The notes beneath the pieces were generated by a model. It saw nothing but the letters and a program-made list of their open reading frames with translations, was not told the origin of the DNA and did not search any database. Below are positions 37,020 to 47,906 of a stretch of DNA of 64,000 nucleotides, piece by piece. The position numbers and the translations under genes are program-made. Each line of letters begins with the position of its first letter. Position 1 is the first letter of the stretch. The stretch is from Sphagnum compactum. Lineage: Eukaryota > Bryophyta > Sphagnopsida > Sphagnales. The stretch spans positions 33,284,213 to 33,348,212 of the forward strand of contig OZ234493.1 in the NCBI GenBank assembly GCA_965153455.1, written 5' to 3'.

Positions 37020-38640
37020 CTACCAGAGGGGGATGGGATCCCATTGGCCCTCTTGTATCACGTTGATATAATTCCTGCATCATGGGCATGTCGTCATGTA
37101 AATACCTTGCAATTGCCCAATGCTACATCCACAACATCAGCCACAAACACCTCCCTAGTGGTCTTTCAAACCCTCCTAAAACAAACAACATAATATAATA
37201 AGTATTGCATATGAAACCTGAAACCTAGAATTCAAAGCAAATTAAATATGGCATTGTTAGAAACTTACTAACCATGAATCATTTTAAAATCATGATATCA
37301 TGTAAGGAGGCTAATTTCCTTATCCTAGACCGTCTTATTCGATGCAGACTTTTAATTGCACTTCATCCAAACACCTTTGAGCACCTTTACATACTCGACT
37401 TGAGTCGCTCAAATCACAAGTGCAAGGTCTTCATCACACTCCAACTTGGCCTACACATGAAAGGGATGGCCCCCACACCCCATGTAGTCATGCCAAGAAG
37501 CCAAAAGATGTGGTTAGAGGCTAGTTAAATAAATGTCGACCTAAGAACTTAAGGTGTGTATTGCAAATCAACTTGGAACTTATCCCACTCCAAGGTAACA
37601 TGCCTCTTAACCCTAGCAATTATTTTCTGCTCGTTACGACAAAACCAGGCCAGAGGGTTATTCAAGATGCGTTCATTCATGGCTGCATGATCTTGATGTT
37701 TTAGGCCCTCCTCCTAAGTAGATAGTCGTCCAGGCTTGTTTGACTCCATGGTCACATTGTGGCATGCCCACAAGTGCTGTACTAAGTTGCATTTGGTTGT
37801 ATAAAACGCATTGCACCCATCAACCCTACAAAAAAATTTGGGCCCGTCCCTTACCCAATGGACACCTTCTATGGCAACTGGAGAAGGGGCAACCACATCT
37901 GAAACCAAGGAAACAAATACAATAAACCTAACGTGAGAATTAATATTTAGGATGAAAGATATTTTTACACAATGAAGGTATTGCAATTATAGATAAAAGA
38001 TTAAACACACCATGAGGGTATTGCTAAAACCTAGTCTTGAAATTTGCATATAATGAGGTTAACCCTAAAGAAAGAACAATATTACCTACAAAGTTATAAG
38101 GTATTGCTTTGAAATTTAAACCAATAAAAAATGCCCCACCCACCTTTTCACATGGAGAAAGAAGGTGGGGCAAAATTTTGAAAACCACAATTAATGAAGG
38201 TATTACAAACACAAATTTGCCAAAAAATAACCCACCCATCCTCGCAAATAGCGAGGATGGGTGGCCAATATATTGTAAATTAAAATAAAAATATCACCTA
38301 CATCAATCTCAACATGTCCTATAACATGTTCATCTTCCTCTGGCATTGAAGCAAGAGCTCCATTCTTGCTCCATTTCATTTCAATAGTTTTTTGCAAGTC
38401 AACTTCAATTGTAGCAAAATTTGCTATGGAGGTTTCCTCAACCTCAACATTCACTTGCACTTGCTCCTCATTAACATTACACAGAGCCAATGCACCATCT
38501 TCAACATTCGCTTGCACGTGCTTTTGCATCTTCCATCCCTCCAAACCTCTTTCACTCATGACACCTCTCATGCCATCTACCAATTTAGTTGAGGCTTGCT
38601 CTTCTTCTCCAATAGTCCTTACTTTTTTTTGAGTTTGCAT
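37020..38640 (-). pseudogene. C2H2 zinc-finger reading frame, exon pair plus decayed downstream exons
   Basis: Exon 1 (38640 down to 38298) starts with ATG and encodes an acidic, coiled stretch ending GHVEIDV. It has a good donor AG|GTGATAT. Exon 2 (37898 down to 37714) follows acceptor TTTCAG; the phase matches (343 + 185 nt = 176 codons with stop). It encodes VVAPSPVAIEG, then a C2H2 finger: CRVDGC, 12 residues, HLWACH (C-x4-C-x12-H-x4-H). The frame stops at TAG after RLST, yet coding-like sequence continues past it (NERILNNPLAWFCRNEQK, ARVKRHVTLEWDKF) and again at 37545-37270 and 37185-37025, broken by TAG and TGA codons. So the locus is either a short 175-residue protein or, more likely, a longer multi-exon gene or transposon-derived gene that has decayed. 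The intron carries GGTATTGC repeats. Family not recognised. Confidence 0.45.
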
Positions 38641-38699
38641 CGACCAAAGTTACAAAAACCACAAAGCAAAATAAAACAAACTTTCTTAACAACACCAGA

Positions 38700-40640
38700 A
38701 AACAAATAAGACACCCATCGAGCTTGAGTGACTAGAAGAAAAAAAAAACACGACCATGAAAAGCCTAGCTTTTTGTCGTCATGCACTTGAGTGACCAAAA
38801 CAAAAAAAAGCACAATGATGAGGAGCTGAGCTCTTCGTCATTGTGTGCTTAAGTGACCAAAACAAAAAAAAGGATGATGACGAAAAGTTGAGCTCTTCAT
38901 CGTCATGCACTTGAATGACCAGAACAAAAAAAAAAAAACATGACCATGAGGAGTCGAACTCCTCATCGTCATATCTCTAGGACCTATAACATCTTATATA
39001 TAATTACAAACATGGTGTGCGTGCGTCCGTCTGTCCGTTTTTACCTTTTCGAAGTTACCTTCCTTTACCTAATTTACCTAAGTTACTTTTTACTGAGCGG
39101 CAGTTAGGAAGTTACTGAGCGGCAGCGGGGGGGCGGGCCAGCAGGGGTGGGGCGGGCCAGCAGGGGGGGCAGCAGGGGGTGGCCAGCAGGGGGGGGCAGC
39201 ACAGGTGAGGGGGGCCAGCAGGGGGGTGGACGGGCGGGAAAGGACCGGACGGGGGAGTGAAGGGAGGTGTTTTTTTTTTTTTTTTTTTCATTTTTTTTGG
39301 GTCCTCCCTCCTTTTCTTGGGGATGGCTGGAGTGGCGTAGCCACGGGTTACCAACCACTCGTTAGAATAAAAACAAGCACGACAATGAGCATCTGAGCTC
39401 CTCATCGTCATGGCCTTGAATGATCGAAACAAAAAAAAACACAACGACGAGGAGCCAAATTCCTTGTTGTCATGCGCTTGTGTGATTGGAACCAAAAAAA
39501 ACATGACGATGAGGAGCTAAGTTCCTCGTCGTGATGTTTCTAATACCTGTAGCATTGGAATGAAAAAAAATTAAAAAATGACAAGGAGCCAAACTCTTCA
39601 TTGTCATGTGCATGAGTGATCGAAACAAAAAAAAGCATGACGATAAGGAGCTGAGTTCCTTGTTGTCATGTCTCTGGAATTTGCAACATTGGAATGAAAA
39701 AAAAAAACACAACAACAAGGAGCCAAGCTCTTCATTGTTGTGCGCTTGAATGACCGGAACAAAAAAAAAAACATGACAATGAAAAGTCAAGCTCCTCGTC
39801 ATCATGTCCTTGGGACCTATAGCACTGGAATAAAATTAAGCACAACGAGCTAAGCTTTTTGTTGTCTTGGCCCTGGGGACTGACAACACTTGAACAAAAA
39901 AATAACATGACGAGGAGGAGTTTGGCTCCTTGTCGTCGTGTCTTGGGACTTATAACATTGGAACAAAAAACACACAATGACGAGGAGCCGAGTTCCTCAC
40001 TGTCGTGCGCTTAACTGACCCGTAGCACTAGAACAAAAAAGCACGATGATGAGGAGTTCCTTTGTCGTGGCCATGGGGACCTGCAGCACTTGAATAAAAA
40101 AAACACAATGATGAGGAGTTCAAGCTCCTCACCATCATGTCCCTAGGACTTGTAGCACTTGAACAAAAAAATGCACGACAGTGAAGAGCCGAACTTCTTG
40201 TCGTAGTGCATTTGAGTGATTTCCAACACTAGAACAAAAAAACACAACAACGAGGAGCTCAGCTCTTCGTTGTCATTGCCCCGGGAGCCTCCAACACTTG
40301 AACAAAAAACAAACACAATGACGAGGATTTGAACTCCTCACCATCATGTCCCTAGGACCTGCAACATTAGAACAAAAAAATGCACAACGAGCTCCTCATT
40401 GTTGTGGCCCTGGGGACCTATAGCATTTGAACAAAAAAAAACACAATGAGGAGGAGTCGAGCTCCTCATAGTTGTGTCCCTAGGACCTGCAACATTGCAA
40501 CAAAAAATTGCATGATGATGAAGAGTCGAGCTCCTTGTCGTCGTGCGCTTTAGTAACCTACAACATTGGAACAAAAAAACATGACAACAAGGAGCTAAGG
40601 TCCTCGTCATCGTGACCCTCAGCATTGGAACAAAAATCAG
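38700..40640. repeat. Array of about 23 hairpin units, 60-71 bp each
   Basis: Each unit has GGAACAAAAAAA (A run 5-12), then an imperfect palindrome of the type GACGAGGAGC-cga-GCTCCTCGTC, then a short linker such as GTGCGCTTGAGTGACC or GTCCCTAGGACCTGCAACATT. Unit starts were counted near 38735, 38797, 38857 and 38919, then from 39362 to 40569 at 62-71 bp steps. The first block has the linker TGCACTTGAGTGACC; later ones alternate it with a CCTGGGGACCTGCAGCAC-like linker. The palindromes keep pairing through compensating changes in several units (GATGAGGAG with CTCCTCATC, for example). A 370-bp foreign insert sits at 38992-39361. Minus-strand ORFs through it are repeat artefacts. Confidence 0.9.
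38992..39361 (+). mobile_element. Helitron-like non-autonomous insertion, 370 bp
   Basis: The hairpin array is interrupted exactly inside one unit. Removing 38992-39361 joins GGACCTATAACA to TTAGAATAAAAAC and restores a unit like the intact one near 40362 (ACCTGCAACATTAGAACAAA). There is no target-site duplication, and the insertion is between A and T, as for Helitrons. The insert starts TCTTATATATAATTAC (Helitron-style TC end). Near its 3' end is a perfect stem GTGGC-GTA-GCCAC, about 17 bases before the terminus. The last four bases are CTCG rather than the canonical CTRR. Inside are a G-rich CCAGCAGGGG repeat (39120-39235) and a T run. No helicase gene. Confidence 0.6.
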
Positions 40641-42250
40641 CTTGCCTAAGAAGGGAGGAAGGGAGCTTACCTTGTAGTTCTGTTGTTCTTCACGCTTGCT
40701 CCAAGCTCTTCCCACCGGGGCGGTCCAAGCTCTTCTCCTTGTTTCTCCTCACTCTTTTGAAGCTCTACAACCCTAAACCCTCGTCCCATTGAATTTCAAG
40801 CGTTCGTGATGGAGGAAAGCACAAGCACAAAAGAGGGGTGAGCATAATGAGGGCTGGTTCAAAAAGGGTGGTAGGTAGGTTGGAGGAGGGGTAGGTAGGA
40901 GTTCCCCCCCCAAAAAAAATGGTGGTTAGAGTGGCAAAGAAAAAAAAATTAAAACCAAAATGAGCCCAGGAAGAAAAACAACAGTGAGCTCCCAAAAAAA
41001 CAAGTCTGAGGAAAAAAAAAAAGGCCAAGATGGATGGAAATAAACCACCGATGGATGGATGGAAATTACCGACCAAATAAAGTGACCCCTGGGGGACAGG
41101 TTCATCCCATCCATGAAATCCCAGGACGGGGTTTTTTGGATGGTGCACTGGTGGGTGCTGGGTCACTCAAGCCCTTTTTCTTGAAAATTTGAGTGCTAGG
41201 TCACTCGAAGCCCTTTGGCCCGAAAATTTGAAGGCATGTACATAACCAAAAATTTCTGGCATGAAAGTAATGGTTTAAGATTGGCATAGGTTTTTTTTTG
41301 GAAAAGTGTAAAGCCTGCCCGAGAAATGCAATACCCATCATGGAGGAAAATCTTACACAATGTAAACCATAAATCAGAAATTTTTACCACTTTTCTAGTA
41401 TATATTATTTATTTTGTTTTTAAAAAATTTAATCCAATTTGTCTACTCTAGCAACTTTGTATACTCCATTGCTTGCTTCTTGGTTTTGAAAGGGAAGAAA
41501 GGAAAGGAAAGGAAAGGAATAATGTTGTTGACTGATAATTAAATCGTGCATCATGCCATTTCTACTTGTTTAGTTCTTTGTTTTTTTTGTAAGGTTTTTA
41601 CCTACTTGAAAAAGGTGTATTAAGTAAGTATTTGAATTTTTTTTCCCCCATTTTGATAGTAAAAATAAAAATATTTTGAAATTCTTACATTGAGGTGGAG
41701 AAAAAAAATTGCCAAGTAGTTTTGCATTTACTTAGGCACGCCACATCATCACCAAGGTTTAGGGTAGGCCGTCAATAGTAATGTCAAACAGAATTTCTAG
41801 AACTTTTGCATTTCGGGCAGTTGATTTTTGAGAAAAAATCGACATTTATTGAATATAATGTCATTATTGCTTGAATGGTAAAGGTGCTATAATAATATTC
41901 ATGGCCATTTAAATTTTTTGGGAAATCCTACATATAAGCATAATTGCCTTTTAGTAGTTTGGCAGGTTATATTGAACTCACTCCTTGACAAGGGGTTTTT
42001 TCTTTTCCAATGGGTGTGATATGAATATTTTGGCAAAATTTTCCCGAAAAAGAAGCAAAAAAGTAGTTGAATTTACACAAGAAAAACACATTTTTCTCCC
42101 CAAAAAAAAAAATCACTACCCTTCACCCAATGAAGAAAGAATTCTAGGAGCTAATTGCGCAATTTTATTTTATTTTATTTTATTTTTATTCCCCAATTTT
42201 GATGTAGGATGAAGGTTTGATGTGAGTGTGAATTTTGGATGATGCATAGT
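40641..42250. other. Intergenic DNA right of the hairpin array
   Basis: Holds a GGTAGG-rich patch (40869-40905), the reverse copy of CCACCAGTGCACCA near 41145, a duplicated phrase around 41161-41225 (GTGCTAGGTCACTC-type, AGCCCTTT and GAAAATTTGA), and a GAAAG microsatellite at 41494-41520. No gene. Confidence 0.5.
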
Positions 42251-42720
42251 GAATGAAAATGCATTTCTGTAACACATGCATAGTGAATGAGGATCTCCCC
42301 TTACCTCTTTCTATATCCTTGTTTTGCCCCACTTCATGCTTCATGCTTCATCATCCCAAGCTCCCACCTTTTTTCTCCTTCTTTCACAAGAAAACAAACT
42401 TGTCTTGTAAAACAACATGTAAGAAGTGATGGGTTGCAAAAACCTAAATTCCTGGTTCTCAGATCTAGATTTGACAATATTTTTTTACTATGGTTTGATT
42501 GGAAAAACTTGGGTTGCCTAGCTGATTTAGTTTTGTGTTTACTTTGCCCATTTGATTTGCTTGTGGGTGTTTCTGTATGGGTATTAGTTCCAAGTCCAAT
42601 GGTGTTGTAGTTTGGTACATCAATGTGGGTGGTTTCTAGTGCGGCGGACCCAAAACACACTTTCAGGTTTGGAAGCCACAGATCTGGCTACTGTGTGGTG
42701 GATTGGGTGTATGCTTGTTT

Positions 42721-43288
42721 CCCACTTGCATCTTGGAGTACTGCATCTCCATGTTTGTTTTGTCAAGGCAACCCAAGCTGACATCAATCCATCATGCTCA
42801 CATGACCAGAGAATCAGAGTGATCCTCTAGCATCCAGTGTTGGGTGGGTATTTGATTGTGATAATAACCGTAAGTTTGGATTACTTTTTCAAACATTTCA
42901 GAATCCATGAACATTATTAGTTCTAGTTATTTCAAAAACATGAAACAAACTGGAGTTTTTCATGAAAGACCCAGCAACTTTATAGCTGGTTTTCTTTTCC
43001 TCCAATATTTTTGAGAACCACAGTTATTCACTCTAAGAACTGCCCTGATACTTGTTGGAGTCTGTTCTTGTCTTTGATATTTGTGCTACATGCGTAGGCT
43101 CTGGATTTATCAAACTCAACATCAATGCACAAAAAACACTGATAGAATTTAGAATAAAGAACAACTTAGAGAACACCAGAATGTACATATGTTTGAGAGA
43201 ACCTTGTAGATGATGCGAGCATGGTGAACTGATGACACAATTGGAGAATCCATGCAATGGAAATGCAGTACTCCAAGATGCACATGGG
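42721..43288. repeat. Inverted repeat about 540 bp apart
   Basis: 42721-42751 and the reverse complement of 43258-43288 agree at 28 of 31 positions; the core is TGCATCTTGGAGTACTGCAT. A second, weaker pair (42780-42807 with 43208-43235, 20 of 28) lies in register beyond it. So the arms span about 85 bp, with conserved distance on both sides. Both arms translate to CILEYCIS in the same relative frame. The interval is of ordinary complexity, more gene-like than its surroundings, but no protein is recognised. Confidence 0.65.
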
Positions 43289-43439
43289 AGGTATGCAAAT
43301 TGTATTGTATTGTATTCTCTGGAGAACAGACACACCCACAGTTTCACTCGGAATATGTTCATAGCCAGATCTTTGTAGCAGCAACAATATACAAGATGTC
43401 GCAACTCCTGCATCAGGTATATAACTTAACTATTTAGAA

Positions 43440-46400
43440 ACTTTGATGGATTGTGGACAGTTTTTCTTCTTAAAATCCAAGCATGACCTTGAGATCACAT
43501 CCTAAATCTCTAGGTGCAGCATTTTTTCAAAGCTTGGTTGATTCAATCCTTTAGTTGCTTAATCGTGGTACCCAAGATTATTTCATGGGTTGCTGATTGG
43601 AGCCTGGTCCTTTGTGGTAATGAAAGATTTTAACTATTTTTCGTGACTTTGTAATCTTCAACAACACATCAATGATTGAAAATTATTTGCGATTTTGCAC
43701 ATACTGATCTAAACATGCTTTGAAAATGTCAAGATTTTACCCTTTTTTCATTACTTTGCACAACCTCAATCAACAAAATCAGCAATTTAAAACTGCTTTC
43801 TATTTTGTCCATACTGATCTAGACTCGGGTTCTTTTGTCAACATTTGTGATATCGAAAATTTGACAAATTTTGCAACCAACAAAAAGGAAAAATTAGTCG
43901 AATTTAAATTAGAAAAAAAAGTCCAAAAATTCGCATTCTTCTGTTTTAAGAGTGACAAAATTTGTTGAAAGAAAATGTCGTTAATCCAGACATGGTTTGA
44001 AAATTGTGAGCCCTAGAGCACTAGTTCAATCATGACTGAGCATTAGTTGAACATAAGGTGAAGCCCCAAACAAGTGGTTCCCAATCACCTTCTTCAAACA
44101 TTTCCCTTTCTTGACCATGTGGTGTGTGTCCCTTGATCTTGTTATGTTCAAGCTCTCCATCAAATCCTTAATCCTTCTTTTCATGTTACATGGTCATAAA
44201 TTTTTGATAGCATCCTTTTATGCAATTGTGTGTTGACTTTGTGTTACCTTCTCACCATCAAGTTTGGAGTTGTGTTATACATGTATATGGTTTCAAATGT
44301 ACCCACCACCATGTAAGAATAAAAGGCAAATTTATTTACACTCCATGCCATTACCAAGGTTATTTGAATGTATCCAATAATTAAAATTTACATGATTTTA
44401 AAATCTTATAATAAATTGTACTTTTAAACCATATTTTGTATTTGTCAATCAAGACTAATGAATTAAAAAAAAGTTTCATTTACATATTTAAAGGTCAATT
44501 AACAATTGTATCATATTTGAAATGAAATTAACTAATTGTGTGTAATGGATGTCACACGTCATATGTAGTGGGATGTCTTAAACATTTAATTGGATGTGCA
44601 TCTTGTGTGATGGGCATTGATACATGTGTTGTTGTCATGTGAAATGTCATCCTATTATTTTCACTAAAATGATGATTTAATGAAATTGCACCATGGAATG
44701 TGCACATGTTTTGTTGCAGTGTAGGTAGGTTCTAAGATGGTTGGTAGGTAGGTAGGCTCAAGCTATCTATCTAGCTTAGATTATTAACTAGCATACGATA
44801 CAATGTCCCATTTGATTAAAGAACTATTTGTCATCTTGATTAGGGATATCCTTTTTTAATTTCCAATTTGATTAAATGTCTTATTTGACTAAACCTCATT
44901 GGCCATTTTGATTAAGGTGGTCAATTTTTGTTCAACTCGATTGCATAATTTATTTCACAAATAGTCAAATAGGTCATTTTGTTCAAGTTGATTCATTAAA
45001 AAATACACATAACATTCAAGCCCTAGGCCTTTAGTCCATATATGTACATCTCCTATAATAAAAAACTTAGGGCCAATTAATCAACTTGGATAACTTTAAG
45101 AACCATGTGTTTTTGTATTGAAATGTAAAGAAAAATCCTCACACCTATGGACACACACATGAACAAAATAAGTTGCAAATTCCAAACGTTGGCAATGTAA
45201 GTGTCATTTAGAGGTTTTACATTGTGGATATATGTGTATTTGCAATTACCCTGCAAACATTGGTTTGGAATAATAATCATTGAAGGTTGTAGAATATTAC
45301 CCCATTAATTTGTGTATAATTCAATATTTGATAGTTAAAATCATCCTCGTGGATCTAAGAAAACTCCATGGTAAGGATGAGGATACACAATGACAAAATA
45401 AACTGGCAACACAATCTTGTAACATTGTTGAACCTCTTCACTTTTACTCAAAGACCTCCACCCCCAAAATTGTGGAACTTGGAGGGGTTTTTTAAATGTT
45501 ATATCACACATTGGTGATATCTCATTCATGAATTTATGGCATCACATAGTTCGATTAGAGCATTTTTTATTATTAAAAATCAATCTTCAATGCCATTGGT
45601 AAAGAAGAAAGGGAAAAAAAAAATTATCGAAAAGAATCAATAGTTATTTTGCTCATTTACCTATCCACATTTCATAAAATCTTGCAACTAGGAATGGTCA
45701 AAATGTTACAACATTCTAAAATAGGATTTGGAAACACCACACAAATTGTTTTATTAGATATGCACAAAGTCCTTAAAAGTTGCTCAAAACAAAATGGAAG
45801 AATATTAAACATGATGTCTCAAAGTTTGTAAAGTGTCATGGTGTTGTGTAAACTCTATCATTACGATACATTTATAGATGATACATTTTAGAATGCTTTC
45901 ATAATATACAAGTTAAAGAAACTCAACTTTAGTGTGTTTTCACCTCATACTAAATTCACAAAAGAACTTGCAATTATCAAGCCCACAATTATTAAACCCA
46001 CTAAAGAACTTGTAGCTTACACTTTCCATAAACATTATTGTTGTAAAACCCAACAAGTAAAAAAACACATGAAAAACCTCCATAATTTGATTTCATAGTG
46101 CATAGAATGAAACTTAGGAAAGTAAAAAATTCAAAACATCAAGATTGAAACAAAATGTCAAACTTTGTAAATTAGAAATGTGTGTTGTCTTTCAATACCA
46201 GAAGGTGTTCAATAAGATCATTATACAAATTACAATGTGACTACTAATTTTCAATTTAACCTACATGTTTTCCATGTATGCTATAACTAACCCTTATCTA
46301 AATAGAAAGTGAAACATAGGCATTAGTTATAAAATTTGTCAAGCTACACATATTTTATAATCATGTTACATTAAGCAATTAGATGTTAACAATTGCTTCA

Positions 46401-46639
46401 TGATCCCACTATTGTGAGAAGTTGAAAACTATGTGAAACCTCACTTGCACAACACCAAAATAATATTCCACATCCTTGTGAGTGACTTTACATAGTTGAC
46501 CAAAATCTTGAGATTTTTTATTTGAGGTTTATGAATTGCTTGTAAAAAGATAGACTAGCAAGGGTAAATGTTACCAAAGGTATTGCTCACCATCAAAACA
46601 AAACAAAAATTAGATTTTTTTAACAAATCGTGCACAACA
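43440..46639. other. AT-rich intergenic DNA
   Basis: No gene recognised. A GATATCGAAAATTTGACAAATTTTG-type word cluster at 43.85-43.97 kb resembles the inverse of the one near 49.25 kb. A GGTAGGTAGG patch lies at 44724-44754. Confidence 0.45.
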
Positions 46640-47170
46640 AATCAACACTAAATGTGCATATATGTGACACATTCGAATCATTGTTACCTTTGAGTGATCT
46701 AAAGTGGGCATGTCACACACACAACTATTGGTTAGCTACAACCTTTAAGATAATTGAATTGTGTCCATCCAAATCTTTAATTGCTCCTACCAAGTAACTA
46801 AGAAAATCCTTCCATTTGTAATACATACAATCAATGAAACAAACATCCTTCACCATCCCCTCTTTGCATTGATCGTCAATGGGTTCTCTACATCCATTGA
46901 AGTGGTTAATTTGAAGTATTGAAGTTCAAAAACAAATTTCATTATTGCTTGCACATATCTTCAACTATTATGTTTTCTTAGGTTTACAATTTTTGTTGTA
47001 AGAATCAATAATAAGACCATATGCCAACATTGTAGCATTGAGGTGTGCATTTATGCACATTGACAAAATGCTTTGACCATTGCATGCATCTTTTTTTGTC
47101 ATGAAATATGGGTCCCTCACATTCACAACCTCCATCATGTTTGAGAAAAGATCACATCTCATGCAATAGT
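46640..47170 (-). pseudogene. PIF/Harbinger (Plant_tran-type) transposase relic
   Basis: Minus-strand frame 47162-46968 reads DLFSNMMEVVNVRDPYFMTK, KDACNGQSILSMC and MLAYGLIID. This matches the start of the plant transposon protein domain, where families have LF..I...V...DPYF..K.DA.G..G.S.LQKC.A..RMLAYG. Further on (46830-46700) a second block reads IDCMYYKWKDF (family: GSIDCMHWQWK, with the first catalytic Asp kept), then GHNSIILKVVANQ, stops, HAHF and NNDSNV (family: LEAVAS..LWIWHA.FG..GS.NDINVL). TAG and TGA stops and frame changes separate the blocks. This is a different subfamily from the relic at 1.8-2.7 kb. No terminal repeats identified. Confidence 0.75.
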
Positions 47171-47669
47171 GTTGTCGAAAGACATCATTTGAAATAAGGA
47201 TCTTTGCAAAGTAGTTATACCAAATTGTTTATGACTTACAATTCATTATCTATTTACATTTATTTATACTTGTTCAAATCAAAGATTTTACTATAGGATT
47301 TGTTAATGGGATTTATTTCAAAGGATTTGAGAAACTTTTTTGAAAGCAAAATTCTAGTTGGAGGATAAGTGTTGTCAATGATAAAAGTTGATTACAATTG
47401 GGATATTCAAAATGAAGTGGCATGTCAAGGCTTTATTTTTTGGGTTTGCTAGTTATTAAAAAATTTGTAGAATGAACCTTTCCAATACATATTTAAATCT
47501 ATATTTGCATTAGTGTTGGGTGATTCTCACATTTTTGTGAAGACTCCTAGTTTTAGTTCTTGCTATGAAATGTGAGAACCAACAAAAATAAATATTTTCA
47601 ATTTTGAGTGTTTGATTTGAGTATCAAAAAAAAATTGTGTGATATTCATACATGTCAATCCGCATTAGT

Positions 47670-47906
47670 GAGATACCCACATGTATCAATTTGATTCTAA
47701 AGGCACTACAACAAAAGGTGTCCTTGTACGCCAAGTGATTTCACTGGATTTTGAGTGAATTTATTGGTTGTAGTGAACGGGGACCAATGAAGAAACAGTG
47801 AATTCACTGCTCTAGTGAACAAGGACTAGTGAACTGCACCCACATTTTGTAGTAGTGAGGTGAAGTGTGATAACCACATGTATCAACTTGATTCTAAAGG
47901 TGAAAG
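47670..47906. repeat. Short tandem duplication hosting the CACTA element
   Basis: ACATGTATCAATTTGATTCT followed by AAAGG lies just left of the mini-CACTA element, and ACATGTATCAACTTGATTCT plus AAAGGTGAA lies just right of it. Removing the element restores two adjacent copies of a unit of about 45 bp. Confidence 0.7.
47704..47857. mobile_element. Mini-CACTA (En/Spm-type) element, 154 bp
   Basis: Starts CACTACAACAAAAGG and ends CCACATTTTGTAGTAGTG, so the ends are inverted CACTAC..CAAAA repeats, the hallmark of the CACTA superfamily. It is flanked by AGG on both sides (47701-47703 and 47858-47860), the 3-bp target duplication this superfamily makes. Internal sub-terminal words AGTGAATTCACT, TTCACTGG and TAGTGAAC recur in both orientations, as transposase-binding repeats do. 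GGTGTCCTTGTAC near the left end pairs in part with GAACAAGGAC near the right end. Too small to encode anything; it would depend on a transposase in trans. Confidence 0.85.

Noticed and set aside
39104-39977. Several minus ORFs rich in Phe, His and Ser or Pro
   Set aside because: They arise from the hairpin array and from the G-rich insert; frames shift between units.
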